Source of the DNA: Oscillospiraceae bacterium NTUH-002-81
Lineage (GTDB): Bacteria > Bacillota > Clostridia > Lachnospirales > Lachnospiraceae
DNA length: 64,000 bases
Reading direction: 5' to 3'
Assembly: GCA_032620915.1 (NCBI GenBank)
Contig: CP136052.1
Location: 1,650,501 to 1,714,500, forward strand
Under the pieces are notes generated by a model, which was given only the letters and a program-made list of their open reading frames with translations, ran no database searches and had not been told where the DNA came from. A program made the translations under genes and the position numbers. Of the stretch, positions 1 through 7,328 are shown piece after piece (the first letter of the stretch is position 1; each line of letters opens with the position of its first letter).

Positions 1-398
1 CAGAGCATGTGCGCATCTATGCCAAGCTGGAGAACCGACAGGGCATCGCTTCTCTGCCGGAGCTTCTGGACTATGCGGATGTGTTTGTCATTGCCAGGGG
101 CGATCTGGGCAATGATGTGCCGCTGTGGGAGCTTCCTGCGGTGCAGAAGCGGACGGCAGCATTTTTGCGGGCGGCAGGAAAGCCATTCGTCATCGTGACC
201 CAGATGCTGGATTCCATGGAGCGTCGGCCGGTGCCCACCCGGGCAGAGGTGTGCGATATTTTCAATGCCGTGCTGGACGGGGCGGATGCGGTGATGCTCA
301 CGGGCGAGACGGCTGCGGGAAAATATCCGGTACAGGCCATGGAGTATCTGGTGAAAACGGGAGAAGCAGCAGTAAAATACCTGAAAGAACCGGTATGA
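1..398 (+). CDS. pyk: Pyruvate kinase, C-terminal part (cut by window edge)
   Basis: This is the 3' end of a pyruvate kinase, the glycolytic enzyme that makes ATP and pyruvate from phosphoenolpyruvate and ADP. The reading frame is open to the left edge, so the start lies outside. Visible family signatures are the ARGDLG metal and substrate loop, the TQMLDSM stretch and the MLTGETAAGKYP helix, all from the TIM-barrel domain. The protein ends about 20 residues after the barrel (KYLKEPV), so the usual C-terminal allosteric domain is absent. It is therefore a short form or a paralogue. The gene name follows the family; the truncated domain layout is read directly from the sequence. Confidence 0.88.
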   Translation, partial: EHVRIYAKLENRQGIASLPELLDYADVFVIARGDLGNDVPLWELPAVQKRTAAFLRAAGKPFVIVTQMLDSMERRPVPTRAEVCDIFNAVLDGADAVMLTGETAAGKYPVQAMEYLVKTGEAAVKYLKEPV

Positions 399-483
399 TA
401 ACTTTGTATCCTGCGTTTTTTACTGCTGTGCAGCTGCATCTGGCGCATGATCGGGAGTTTCATGCATATCTGTGAAATTTTCC

Positions 484-512
484 TTGACAATGTGTATAGA
501 GTATGGTAATTT
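484..512 (+). promoter_or_regulatory. Sigma-A promoter of the infC operon
   Basis: TTGACA at 484-489 and TAATTT at 507-512 are separated by 17 bases. Transcription would begin near 519, just ahead of the structured infC leader. Confidence 0.7.
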
Positions 513-518
513 ATTAAT

Positions 519-688
519 GTTGCGAGAGCATAAAACAAAGCAGAGTATCCACTCTCACCCTGGCACGAGACAGTGACCCGGCGTTTATAGAGCTTTTGTA
601 CGGCGCAGCCGTATGTATGAGATTTCTTGTGGATAGTCTGACTATCCACTTTTTTTATATTCAATATTTATTTTGGAGGTGTACTGTT
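519..688 (+). promoter_or_regulatory. infC-rpmI-rplT leader with transcription attenuator (L20-leader type)
   Basis: The leader ends in a strong intrinsic terminator. GTGGATAGT (629-637) pairs with ACTATCCAC (641-649) across a 3-base loop and is followed by eight T. An upstream TATCCAC at 546-552 is identical to the 3' arm of that terminator, so it can pair with GTGGATA instead and block terminator formation. In Firmicutes this operon is repressed by ribosomal protein L20 binding its leader. The alternative pairing is visible here; L20 as the ligand is inferred from the family. Confidence 0.75.
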
Positions 689-1195
689 ATTAGCGAATTA
701 ATGATTAACGAGCAGATCAGAGACAGAGAAGTACGTCTGATCGGGGAAGATGGCGAACAGCTTGGCATTATGTCAGCGAAGGATGCAATGAAGCTTGCCA
801 GAGAAGCAGAGCTGGATCTGGTGAAGATTGCCCCGACTGCTAAGCCGCCGGTGTGTAAGATTATCGACTATGGCAAATATCGTTATGAGATGGCCCGTAA
901 AGAGAAGGAAGCACGCAAGAAGCAGAAGATTATTGACATCAAGGAAGTGCGGCTTTCACCGAACATTGATTCCAACGACCTGAATACCAAGGTCAGCGCT
1001 GCCAAAAAATTTATTGAAAAAGGGGATAGAGTAAAAGTGACCCTGCGTTTCCGCGGCCGTGAGATGGCGCATATGCAGAGCAGCAAGCAGATCCTGGATG
1101 TGTTTGCAGAGAAGCTTGCCGACATCGCGGTGGTTGAGAAAGCCCCGAAGCTGGAAGGCAGAAGTATGACGATGTTCTTAACCGAAAAACGTTAG
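689..1195 (+). CDS. infC: Translation initiation factor IF-3, AUU start codon
   Basis: IF-3 binds the 30S subunit, keeps the subunits apart and discriminates against non-AUG starts. The protein is 168 residues, typical for the family, with the N-terminal INEQIRDREVRLI and the C-terminal KEVRLSPNID and GDRVKVTLRFRGRE segments. The start is taken as ATT at 689: a GGAGG site at 675-679 lies nine bases upstream, whereas the first in-frame ATG (701) is 21 bases away. A rare AUU start lets IF-3 repress its own translation in other bacteria, and the same logic is likely here. It is the first gene of the infC-rpmI-rplT operon, behind an attenuator. Confidence 0.95.
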   Translation: MSELMINEQIRDREVRLIGEDGEQLGIMSAKDAMKLAREAELDLVKIAPTAKPPVCKIIDYGKYRYEMARKEKEARKKQKIIDIKEVRLSPNIDSNDLNTKVSAAKKFIEKGDRVKVTLRFRGREMAHMQSSKQILDVFAEKLADIAVVEKAPKLEGRSMTMFLTEKR

Positions 1196-1234
1196 GAATA
1201 TTATAAGATTTATATTTAAGGAGGAAATCATAAA

Positions 1235-1432
1235 ATGCCAAAAATTAAGACAAACAGAGCTGCTGCAAAGAGATTTAAAAAGACAGCATCCGGACAGTTA
1301 AAGAGAAATAAAGCTTACAAGAGCCATATTCTTACAAAGAAGAGCACCAAGAGAAAGAGAAACCTCAGAAAAGCTACGATTACGGATGCAACAAATGTTA
1401 AGAATATGAAGAAGATTTTACCGTATCTGTAA
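1235..1432 (+). CDS. rpmI: 50S ribosomal protein L35
   Basis: A 65-residue, very basic protein beginning [15 protein letters not shown], the L35 signature, and ending in the conserved [10 protein letters not shown] tail. It is a small component of the large ribosomal subunit. A good AAGGAGG site precedes the ATG. It lies between infC and rplT in the universal order of this operon and is co-transcribed from the leader-controlled promoter upstream of infC. Confidence 0.97.
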   Translation: MPKIKTNRAAAKRFKKTASGQLKRNKAYKSHILTKKSTKRKRNLRKATITDATNVKNMKKILPYL

Positions 1433-1462
1433 GAGAAAGTAGTTAAGGAGGAATATTGAGAA

Positions 1463-1819
1463 ATGGCAAGAATTAAAGGCGGTTTAAACGCAAAGAAAAG
1501 ACATAACAGAACATTAAAGCTGGCTAAGGGTTACAGAGGAGCCAGATCCAAACAGTATAGAGTAGCAAAACAGTCTGTCATGAGAGCACTGACCTCTTCC
1601 TACGCTGGAAGAAAAGAGAGAAAGCGTCAGTTCAGACAGCTGTGGATCGCACGTATCAACGCTGCTGCAAGAATCAACGGCCTTTCCTACAGCAAGTTCA
1701 TGTTCGGCCTGAAGCAGGCTGGCGTTGAGCTGAACCGTAAGGTTCTGGCTGACATGGCTGTGAACGATGCAGAAGGCTTTGCAACACTGGCAGAGCTTGC
1801 AAAGAGCAAGATCGCTTAA
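1463..1819 (+). CDS. rplT: 50S ribosomal protein L20
   Basis: L20 binds 23S rRNA early in 50S assembly and in Firmicutes also represses its own operon by binding the infC leader. The 118-residue sequence is full length, with the N-terminal [18 protein letters not shown] and the conserved [20 protein letters not shown] core. AAGGAGG lies just upstream of the ATG. It is the last gene of the operon and a clear hairpin terminator follows its stop codon. Confidence 0.97.
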   Translation: MARIKGGLNAKKRHNRTLKLAKGYRGARSKQYRVAKQSVMRALTSSYAGRKERKRQFRQLWIARINAAARINGLSYSKFMFGLKQAGVELNRKVLADMAVNDAEGFATLAELAKSKIA

Positions 1820-1830
1820 TCGATACAGAC

Positions 1831-1882
1831 AATGCCCCAGAGGCGAAGAGCAGAGAAGCTTTTCGCTTCCAGGGCATTTTTT
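1831..1882 (+). terminator. Intrinsic terminator of the infC-rpmI-rplT operon
   Basis: AATGCCC (1831-1837) pairs with GGGCATT (1872-1878). A second helix lies inside, between GAGGCGAA and TTCGCTTC, and a T run follows. Confidence 0.85.
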
Positions 1883-1918
1883 ATACCCGAAAGAATACGA
1901 AAGACAGAGAGGGAATGT

Positions 1919-3025
1919 ATGCGGATCAGTGTAAATGACATCATTATGTGGATCATGGCCATCGGCTTTGTGATCGGCGGTCTGGACTATATGGCGGGAG
2001 ACCGGATGGGCCTGGGGAAGAAGTTCAAAGAGGGCATTGATTTTCTGGGAGCAGCTACGTTGAGCATGGCGGGCCTCATGTGCCTGGTGCCGGAATTTTC
2101 CGAGGGCATCAAGGCGATCCTGCACCGGACAGGAACCGGAGCCATTGATCCGGCCATGGCGGCCAGCGTTATCGGCATCAATATGGGTGGCCATGCCCTG
2201 GCCATGGAGCTGATGGAAAGCCGCCAGATCGGTGTATTCTGCGGCATCGTCGTCTGTTCCATGCTGGGTGCCACCATCACCTTTACTATTCCCACGGGGT
2301 TATCTATCATTGAGAAAAAAGACCGTTCCTATTTTGCCAAAGGGCTCATGCTTGGGCTGATCACCGTGCCGGTGGGCTGCTTTGCGGGTGCTCAGGTCAT
2401 GGGCATTTCGGTGCGGGAGACACTCATCAACGAGATTCCGGTGCTGGTGCTGGCGGCGGTGCTCATCCTGGGGCTGTATTTCATCCCGGAACGGCTGACC
2501 GTGGGATTTGTCGGCGTGGGGCATCTCATTCAGCTGGCTTCCCTGGCAGGGCTGGTACTGGGCGGATTTTCCTATATCAGCGGCTGGAAAGTGCTGGGCG
2601 GCATGAAAGATCTGATGCCGGTGATGGAGGTGGTCAGCGGTATGTGCGTGGTCATGGCGGGCAGCTTCGTCATCATGGAGCTGGTCATGCGTGGGGCGGG
2701 CAGCCATCTGGAAAGGCTGGGCCAGAAGGTGGGCATCAACGGCACGGCAGTCAGCGGCATGCTGTTTTCCTTTATCAGCCTGTTCCCGGCGTTTTACATG
2801 ATGAAAGACATGAATCCCCGGGGAAAAGTGGTGTGTACAGCCTTTTTCGTGGGAAGCACCTGTGCGGTGGGCGGCCATCTGTCCTATGCGGCAGCGGAAG
2901 AGCCGGATTTCATTGTCGCCATGCTTGTCGGGAAAATGACGGCGGCGGTGCTGGGAGCGGTGCTGGCCCTCGTCCTGGAAAAACCGGATAAAATCATTTC
3001 AGAAAAGATGGAAAAAACCTCTTGA
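1919..3025 (+). CDS. eutH: EutH-type ethanolamine permease
   Basis: A 368-residue polytopic membrane protein with about ten hydrophobic segments. Its N-terminus (VNDIIMWIMAIGFVIGGLDY) is that of EutH, which carries ethanolamine into the cell. The start is the ATG at 1919, with GAGAGGG just upstream; the longer frame begins inside the rplT terminator. No other eut gene (ammonia lyase, microcompartment shells, regulator) is in this window, so the transporter stands alone. Other substrates related to ethanolamine are possible. The family call is firm; the physiological role without a eut operon is inferred. Confidence 0.88.
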   Translation: MRISVNDIIMWIMAIGFVIGGLDYMAGDRMGLGKKFKEGIDFLGAATLSMAGLMCLVPEFSEGIKAILHRTGTGAIDPAMAASVIGINMGGHALAMELMESRQIGVFCGIVVCSMLGATITFTIPTGLSIIEKKDRSYFAKGLMLGLITVPVGCFAGAQVMGISVRETLINEIPVLVLAAVLILGLYFIPERLTVGFVGVGHLIQLASLAGLVLGGFSYISGWKVLGGMKDLMPVMEVVSGMCVVMAGSFVIMELVMRGAGSHLERLGQKVGINGTAVSGMLFSFISLFPAFYMMKDMNPRGKVVCTAFFVGSTCAVGGHLSYAAAEEPDFIVAMLVGKMTAAVLGAVLALVLEKPDKIISEKMEKTS

Positions 3026-3049
3026 CAGAATGAAAGTCTGTACTATAAT
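3022..3049 (+). promoter_or_regulatory. Promoter of tRNA-Asn
   Basis: TTGACA at 3022-3027 and TATAAT at 3044-3049 with a 16-base spacer. The -35 box overlaps the eutH stop codon. Confidence 0.8.
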
Positions 3050-3063
3050 AAGTTTATAAAAAT

Positions 3064-3135
3064 TCCTCGATAGCTCAATGGTAGAGCATTCGGCTGTTAA
3101 CCGAAGGGTTGTTGGTTCGAGCCCAACTCGGGGAG
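3064..3135 (+). tRNA. tRNA-Asn (anticodon GTT)
   Basis: Full cloverleaf: acceptor TCCTCGA/TCGGGGA, anticodon stem TTCGG/CCGAA around loop CTGTTAA, T arm GTTGG/CCAAC. The anticodon GTT reads asparagine codons. The 3' CCA is not encoded. Its own promoter precedes it and a terminator follows. Confidence 0.97.
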
Positions 3136-3142
3136 CTGAAGA

Positions 3143-3178
3143 AGTCCTGCAGATGACAGAGTCTGCAGGGCTTTTTTG
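3143..3178 (+). terminator. Terminator after tRNA-Asn
   Basis: An 11-bp stem (AGTCCTGCAGA/TCTGCAGGGCT) followed by six T. Confidence 0.85.
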
Positions 3179-3223
3179 TCTGCGAATGGCGCGGGTGAAC
3201 TGGTGAAATTTCAAGACAGACAG

Positions 3224-3252
3224 TTGCGGCCATGCAAAATTTTCTGTATAAT
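3224..3252 (+). promoter_or_regulatory. Promoter of the SseB-like gene
   Basis: TTGCGG (3224-3229), a 17-base spacer and TATAAT (3247-3252), ending 37 bases before the ATG. Confidence 0.6.
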
Positions 3253-3289
3253 AAAGACATAGAAACAGATACAGCAAAGGAGAAATGAC

Positions 3290-4093
3290 ATGACGAATCA
3301 GACACCGACTGCGGCAGATCAGCAGCCTTTGGTACAGAAGCTGACAGGTGCGCAGGAATTGTATACATTGCTTTCTCTCTGCTCCAAGGCACCGTATGTG
3401 ATGTGCGACGCAGAGACATTTGATGACGAGATTTTCCTTTTTTTTAATGAGGCGGATGCGAAGGCCGAGATGGAACAGCGCAAGGCACACAATGAGCCCA
3501 CAGGCCCGGTAAAACTGGATCAGAAGCAGCTGCTGGGCTTCCTGGGAAGTCTTTACACGTTAGGCATCAACGCCCTTGTGCTGGTGGACGGGGCGCGCAG
3601 GGAACAGGTACAGCTGGATGCGGTGGTGAAGCGGAACATCAAGAAGGATGAGAAGAACACCTGGATCGAGAATTCGGCCCTGCATCTGACGGCCCTGACC
3701 TTTGCCCAGGAGCTTCGAAGACCCAAGGAGAGCCGGGATGCGCAGAAGCTGGCAGAACTGCAGGAGGAATTGCAGGCAGATTTCCTGCGGGGTACCTTTA
3801 TCGCAGCCGTACAGAAGGATACACCAGGGATTCCGCTGGTGAAGATGCCGGATGGCTCCCTGAACCAGCCACTGTTTACCGATATCATTGAATTTCAGAA
3901 ATTCAACCGGGAGCAGAAGTTTAAGGCAGTGCCGGTACCGGCTGGGAAATTGCCGGATGTGATGGCCAAGGAGGCCAAAGGCGTGGTGTTAAATCCGCTG
4001 GAGGTGAGCCTTTCCCTGACGGTGACAAAGAACCAGCCCAAGCCCAGGACGGCGGAGGAAGCTGTGAACAGAGCGCTGGCGGAGATGGAATAA
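3290..4093 (+). CDS. SseB-like domain protein
   Basis: A 267-residue soluble protein without signal peptide or membrane segments. The N-terminal half (residues 20-130, with LYTLLSLCSKAPYVMCDAET and FFNEADAKAEMEQRKAHNE) resembles the SseB N-terminal fold found in many Clostridia. Residues 215-260 (VPAGKLPDVMAKEAKGVVLN) resemble the SseB C-terminal part. The cellular role of this family is not established. A GGAG site precedes the ATG and a good promoter lies upstream. It is followed, after a 53-base gap, by the kinase-like gene. Family assignment is moderate; I do not assign a function. Confidence 0.6.
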   Translation: MTNQTPTAADQQPLVQKLTGAQELYTLLSLCSKAPYVMCDAETFDDEIFLFFNEADAKAEMEQRKAHNEPTGPVKLDQKQLLGFLGSLYTLGINALVLVDGARREQVQLDAVVKRNIKKDEKNTWIENSALHLTALTFAQELRRPKESRDAQKLAELQEELQADFLRGTFIAAVQKDTPGIPLVKMPDGSLNQPLFTDIIEFQKFNREQKFKAVPVPAGKLPDVMAKEAKGVVLNPLEVSLSLTVTKNQPKPRTAEEAVNRALAEME

Positions 4094-4146
4094 CCGACAA
4101 AAGCAGCAGATGATTTTTCCATGACATACACAAAGGGGGACTGTAT

Positions 4147-4752
4147 ATGGCAAGACACTATATCATCACGATTGGAAGAAGTTTTGGAAGCTGTGGCCGT
4201 GAGATCGGAGAGAAGCTGTCGAAGGAGCTGGGGGTATCCTTCTATGACCGGAATCTGATCCTGATGGCTGCCAAGAAGAGCGGCATGAAGATGGAACTGC
4301 TGGAGAGCGCCGATGAGAAGCTGCTGAACCGGTTTCTGGATCCGTATGCATCCATGAATTCCACCATGGGCACCACCAATGACCGTCTGTTCCGGGTGCA
4401 GTCTGAGATCATCCGGGAGATCGCGGGCCGGGAATCCTGTGTCATTGTGGGACGTCAGGCGGACAAGGTGCTGGCCGGATACGATAACTGCACGAAGATC
4501 TTTATCTATGCGCCGCTGGAGCGCCGGGTGGATACGATCATGAAGCGCCATGACCTGAATGAGCAGGAGGCGCGCCGTCTGATCCGTCGGATGGACAAGA
4601 GCCGGAAAAACTACTATTCCTATTTCTCAGACGGAGAGTGGGATTCCAAGGACGGCAAAGACCTGATGATCGACAGCAGTTACCTAGGCGTGGACGGCAC
4701 GGTGAAATACCTGGCAGAACTGATCCGCTGGAAATATCAGCTCCAGGCATAA
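4147..4752 (+). CDS. Cytidylate kinase-like family protein
   Basis: A 201-residue P-loop-type protein of the cytidylate-kinase-like family. The N-terminus ITIGRSFGSCGREIGEKLS is the family's modified nucleotide-binding loop, followed by LGVSFYDRNLILMAA, VGRQAD near residue 100 and the arginine-rich lid YAPLERRVDTIMKRHDLNE. The closing segment YYSYFSDGEWDSKDGKDLMI is typical of Lachnospiraceae members. The substrate is unknown; classical CMP kinase (cmk) is a different, longer-motif protein. AAAGGGGG precedes the ATG. Function as a small nucleotide kinase is inferred from the fold. Confidence 0.8.
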   Translation: MARHYIITIGRSFGSCGREIGEKLSKELGVSFYDRNLILMAAKKSGMKMELLESADEKLLNRFLDPYASMNSTMGTTNDRLFRVQSEIIREIAGRESCVIVGRQADKVLAGYDNCTKIFIYAPLERRVDTIMKRHDLNEQEARRLIRRMDKSRKNYYSYFSDGEWDSKDGKDLMIDSSYLGVDGTVKYLAELIRWKYQLQA

Positions 4753-4858
4753 GCGGCAGAATGGGACAAAGGTGCAGCTTTGTGAATGCGGGTGAGAACC
4801 ATAATAAAGTGTGCACAAAAACGTGTGCAAAAAAATGTAAGAAATTGCGAAAAAGGGA

Positions 4859-4887
4859 TTGACATTTAGATAAACATCCCTTATAAT
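4859..4887 (+). promoter_or_regulatory. Promoter of first tRNA-Leu
   Basis: TTGACA at 4859-4864, 17-base spacer, TATAAT at 4882-4887: near-perfect consensus. Confidence 0.85.
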
Positions 4888-4899
4888 AATTATCGTTGA

Positions 4900-4983
4900 G
4901 CAGTTGTGGCGGAATTGGCATACGCGCATGATTCAGGTTCATGTCCATGTAGGTGGGTGCGGGTTCAAGTCCCGCCAACTGCA
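4900..4983 (+). tRNA. tRNA-Leu (anticodon CAG), copy 1
   Basis: An 84-base class II tRNA with acceptor GCAGTTG/CAACTGC, anticodon stem CATGA/TCATG around loop TTCAGGT, a long variable arm and T arm GCGGG/CCCGC. Anticodon CAG reads the leucine codon CUG. CCA is not encoded. Confidence 0.95.
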
Positions 4984-4993
4984 TACGATGAAG

Positions 4994-5026
4994 ATCGGAG
5001 ATTCGAGAGAGAATCTCCGATTTTTT
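4994..5026 (+). terminator. Terminator after first tRNA-Leu
   Basis: An 11-bp stem, ATCGGAGATTC/GAATCTCCGAT, and six T. Confidence 0.85.
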
Positions 5027-5125
5027 CATCTCGTTTTCTTTTTGGAGAATACGGTCCTGTTACCGGCAGACGGAAAAAGGAAATTGACCGGAAAAAATAT
5101 ATTGTATAAAAAAATGAAAAAAGTG

Positions 5126-5157
5126 TTGACAATTATATTGGAGAGTGTTATTATAAT
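5126..5157 (+). promoter_or_regulatory. Promoter of second tRNA-Leu
   Basis: TTGACA (5126-5131) with TATTAT (5149-5154) at 17 bases. An overlapping TATAAT (5152-5157) sits at 20 bases. Confidence 0.75.
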
Positions 5158-5199
5158 ACTCGCATCAGGTAATACCGATGCAGGCAACACACCGAATGA

Positions 5200-5283
5200 G
5201 CAGTTGTGGCGGAATTGGCATACGCGCATGATTCAGGTTCATGTCCATGTAGGTGGGTGCGGGTTCAAGTCCCGCCAACTGCA
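5200..5283 (+). tRNA. tRNA-Leu (anticodon CAG), copy 2
   Basis: Identical in sequence to the tRNA at 4900-4983, so a recent local duplication. The flanking promoter and terminator differ in sequence. Confidence 0.95.
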
Positions 5284-5294
5284 TATCGAAGAAG

Positions 5295-5325
5295 ATCGGA
5301 GGTTCGAAAGGATCTCCGATTTTTC
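5295..5325 (+). terminator. Terminator after second tRNA-Leu
   Basis: ATCGGAG/CTCCGAT hairpin followed by a T run. Confidence 0.8.
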
Positions 5326-5482
5326 TATTCTGTTCTTTCTTTCGATTTCGCAGAATTTGGCACCGGCAGTTTCCGCAGGCATTCTGCATAAAGCAAAAGA
5401 CAGGATGGGGCGGTGGTCAGTCTGTATTTTTGGTATTGTAAAAATAGTTCAAAAAATTTGTGAAATTATTTTTCAAAAAGTG

Positions 5483-5514
5483 TTGACATTCCACGGACAC
5501 CGTGGTATTATAAT
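5483..5514 (+). promoter_or_regulatory. Promoter of third tRNA-Leu with palindromic spacer
   Basis: TTGACA (5483-5488) and TATTAT (5506-5511) at 17 bases. The spacer holds a perfect inverted repeat, CCACGG-ACA-CCGTGG (5491-5505), placed where a repressor could sit. Confidence 0.75.
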
Positions 5515-5559
5515 ATTCGCGTCAGGGAGTTACAGAAAAGCTTCCCAAGCGCATGAAAC

Positions 5560-5644
5560 GCAGTTGTGGCGGAATTGGCATACGCGCTAGACTAAGGATC
5601 TAGTGAGCATTGCGCTCGTGCGGGTTCAAGTCCCGCCAACTGCA
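5560..5644 (+). tRNA. tRNA-Leu (anticodon AAG)
   Basis: Same acceptor, D arm and T arm as the two CAG copies. The anticodon stem-loop differs: CTAGA/TCTAG around loop CTAAGGA, giving anticodon AAG at 5594-5596. The variable arm also differs. A34 tRNA-Leu is unusual in bacteria and would need deamination to inosine to read CUC and CUU. Confidence 0.92.
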
Positions 5645-5648
5645 TAGG

Positions 5649-5684
5649 ATACTCTGCAGATGTTGTGTCTGCAGAGTATTTTTT
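5649..5684 (+). terminator. Terminator after third tRNA-Leu
   Basis: A 12-bp stem (ATACTCTGCAGA/TCTGCAGAGTAT) followed by six T. Confidence 0.85.
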
Positions 5685-5819
5685 ATTTTTCATTCTGAAA
5701 TTCTATTGTATCTGATACTCGAAGCTGTCTTTTCTGTTGCATCCCCTTTGTTTCTGATGTAAAATAACGTCGAAAACCCTACGGGGAAAAATGGATTTTT
5801 ACAGCAGGAGGAACAGACA

Positions 5820-6599
5820 ATGCGTTTGGTAGTCAAGGTCGGGACATCTTCTCTGACACATAAAACAGGACTTTTAAATATCAGAAAGGTACAGAAGCTG
5901 TGTGTGACACTGTCGGACATTCAGAATGCGGGACATCAGGTGATCCTTGTGTCATCGGGTGCCATCGGTATGGGTGTGGGCAAGTTGCATCTGGACCGGA
6001 AGCCGACAGATATGGCGACGAAGCAGGCAGCGGCGGCTGTGGGCCAGTGCGAGCTGATGTACGTGTACGACAAGCTGTTTGGGGAATACAATCATACAGT
6101 GGCGCAGATTCTGCTGACGGGCAATGATGTGGACAATGAGATCCACCGGGAAAATATCCGCAGCACCATCAGTCGTCTGCTGGAGCTGGGTGTCATTCCC
6201 ATCATCAATGAGAATGACTCGGTGGCAACGGCGGAGATTGACGAGATCAATGCCCTGGGCGACAATGATACACTGGCAGCCATCGTTTCTGTGTGCATCG
6301 GCGCGGATCTGCTGGTGCTGATGAGTGATATCGATGGGCTGTATACCGAGGATCCCCGGAAGAATCCGGATGCGAAGCTGATCCATGAGGTGGAAAATCT
6401 GACGGAAGAAATGATGGAAAGCGCCGGAGGCGCAGGCTCCTCCCAGGGAACCGGCGGCATGCGCACGAAGTTAAAGGCAGCGAAGCTGGTGTGTGAGAAC
6501 GGTATCGACATGGTGATCACCAACGGGGATACGCCGGAGAACCTGTACGGCATTGTGGACGGCGATCCCATTGGCACCCGTTTTTTAAAGAAAAAATAA
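5820..6599 (+). CDS. proB: Glutamate 5-kinase
   Basis: Phosphorylates glutamate with ATP, the first committed step of proline synthesis. At 259 residues it is the short form: the amino-acid kinase domain alone, without the C-terminal PUA domain of E. coli ProB. Visible motifs are KVGTSSLT (6-13), VSSGAIGMG (44-52), IINENDSVA (128-136), VLMSDIDGLY (166-175) and GTGGMRTKLKAA (210-221). GCAGGAGGA precedes the ATG. proA is not adjacent: the next gene runs the opposite way. The family call is strong. Confidence 0.95.
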   Translation: MRLVVKVGTSSLTHKTGLLNIRKVQKLCVTLSDIQNAGHQVILVSSGAIGMGVGKLHLDRKPTDMATKQAAAAVGQCELMYVYDKLFGEYNHTVAQILLTGNDVDNEIHRENIRSTISRLLELGVIPIINENDSVATAEIDEINALGDNDTLAAIVSVCIGADLLVLMSDIDGLYTEDPRKNPDAKLIHEVENLTEEMMESAGGAGSSQGTGGMRTKLKAAKLVCENGIDMVITNGDTPENLYGIVDGDPIGTRFLKKK

Positions 6600-6614
6600 G
6601 CTACATATTCTTTT

Positions 6615-7325
6615 CTAAATATGCATCCGTCTGCGCACTTCTTCTCGGAGACGGGCACGGGTGAGGATGGTGCCCAGAGCAGCGGCGATGACAGCGCAGC
6701 AGGTGAGTACCACGGCGGACCAGGAAAGCTCCAGGGGCGCGTGGGCGAAATGTCTTGTCAGAAGTTCTACCAGCACGGTGAAAGCGGCGATCTCCAGCAC
6801 GATGACCACGGCCATGGACAGGATGGAACGGCTGACTTTCCGGTAAATGAGGGCGAACAGCAGAACCAGCACGGTGAGGGCGCCGATGATGGGCAGGGCC
6901 ACCTGGGTAAACCAGGGGGAACCCGGGAATTCATAGGCCACGATACCGGCGTACAGCGCCACCGCGGCTCCGTCAAAGAGGATGGTCAGGTAGACGGACA
7001 GGCGGCTGTAAATGAGCATGGGCGTGCAGAAGATCCACAGCAGGATGCAGGCGCCGATGACATAGAAGGACCAGTGATTGGAACGAAAGACTAGGAGATT
7101 TAAGAGGCCGCAGGCGATGGCGGTCCCTGCCAGAACGACAGAGATCAGGATCGCCAGATCTGTGCGCTTCACCGGATCTACCTGGCCTTTTTTGCGTGGA
7201 TAAGGGTAGGGCGGAACCGGCTCCTGGGGGTTCATCAGGTTCGGGTTGATTACCGGCGTGTTGCATAAAGGGCATCGTTTTAACGACGGATCCAGTTTCA
7301 CGCCGCAGTTGACACAGTAGGACAT
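6615..7325 (-). CDS. DUF6320-type zinc-ribbon membrane protein
   Basis: A 236-residue protein. The N-terminus has a zinc-ribbon pattern (CVNCG at 4-8 and CPLCN at 18-22), then a proline-rich linker (residues 30-45) and about six membrane segments from residue 55 to 225. It resembles the DUF6320 family, whose function is unknown. It starts three bases after the stop of the acyltransferase-like gene, so the two are surely one operon. In related bacteria this pair lies beside an HSL-type esterase, as it does here. A role in handling an acylated small molecule or lipid is inference from the neighbours. Confidence 0.65.
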   Translation of the reverse strand: MSYCVNCGVKLDPSLKRCPLCNTPVINPNLMNPQEPVPPYPYPRKKGQVDPVKRTDLAILISVVLAGTAIACGLLNLLVFRSNHWSFYVIGACILLWIFCTPMLIYSRLSVYLTILFDGAAVALYAGIVAYEFPGSPWFTQVALPIIGALTVLVLLFALIYRKVSRSILSMAVVIVLEIAAFTVLVELLTRHFAHAPLELSWSAVVLTCCAVIAAALGTILTRARLREEVRRRMHI

Positions 7326-7328
7326 GGT

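Noticed and set aside
4147..4752. The kinase-like gene as canonical cytidylate kinase (cmk)
   Set aside because: The nucleotide loop (GRSFGSCGREIG) and overall sequence belong to the cytidylate kinase-like family, not classical Cmk.
4904..5590. A 228-residue open frame with an internally repeated peptide (WRNWHTRMIQVHVHVGGCGF)
   Set aside because: The repeat is the translation of the tandem tRNA-Leu genes; no ribosome site and no protein family.
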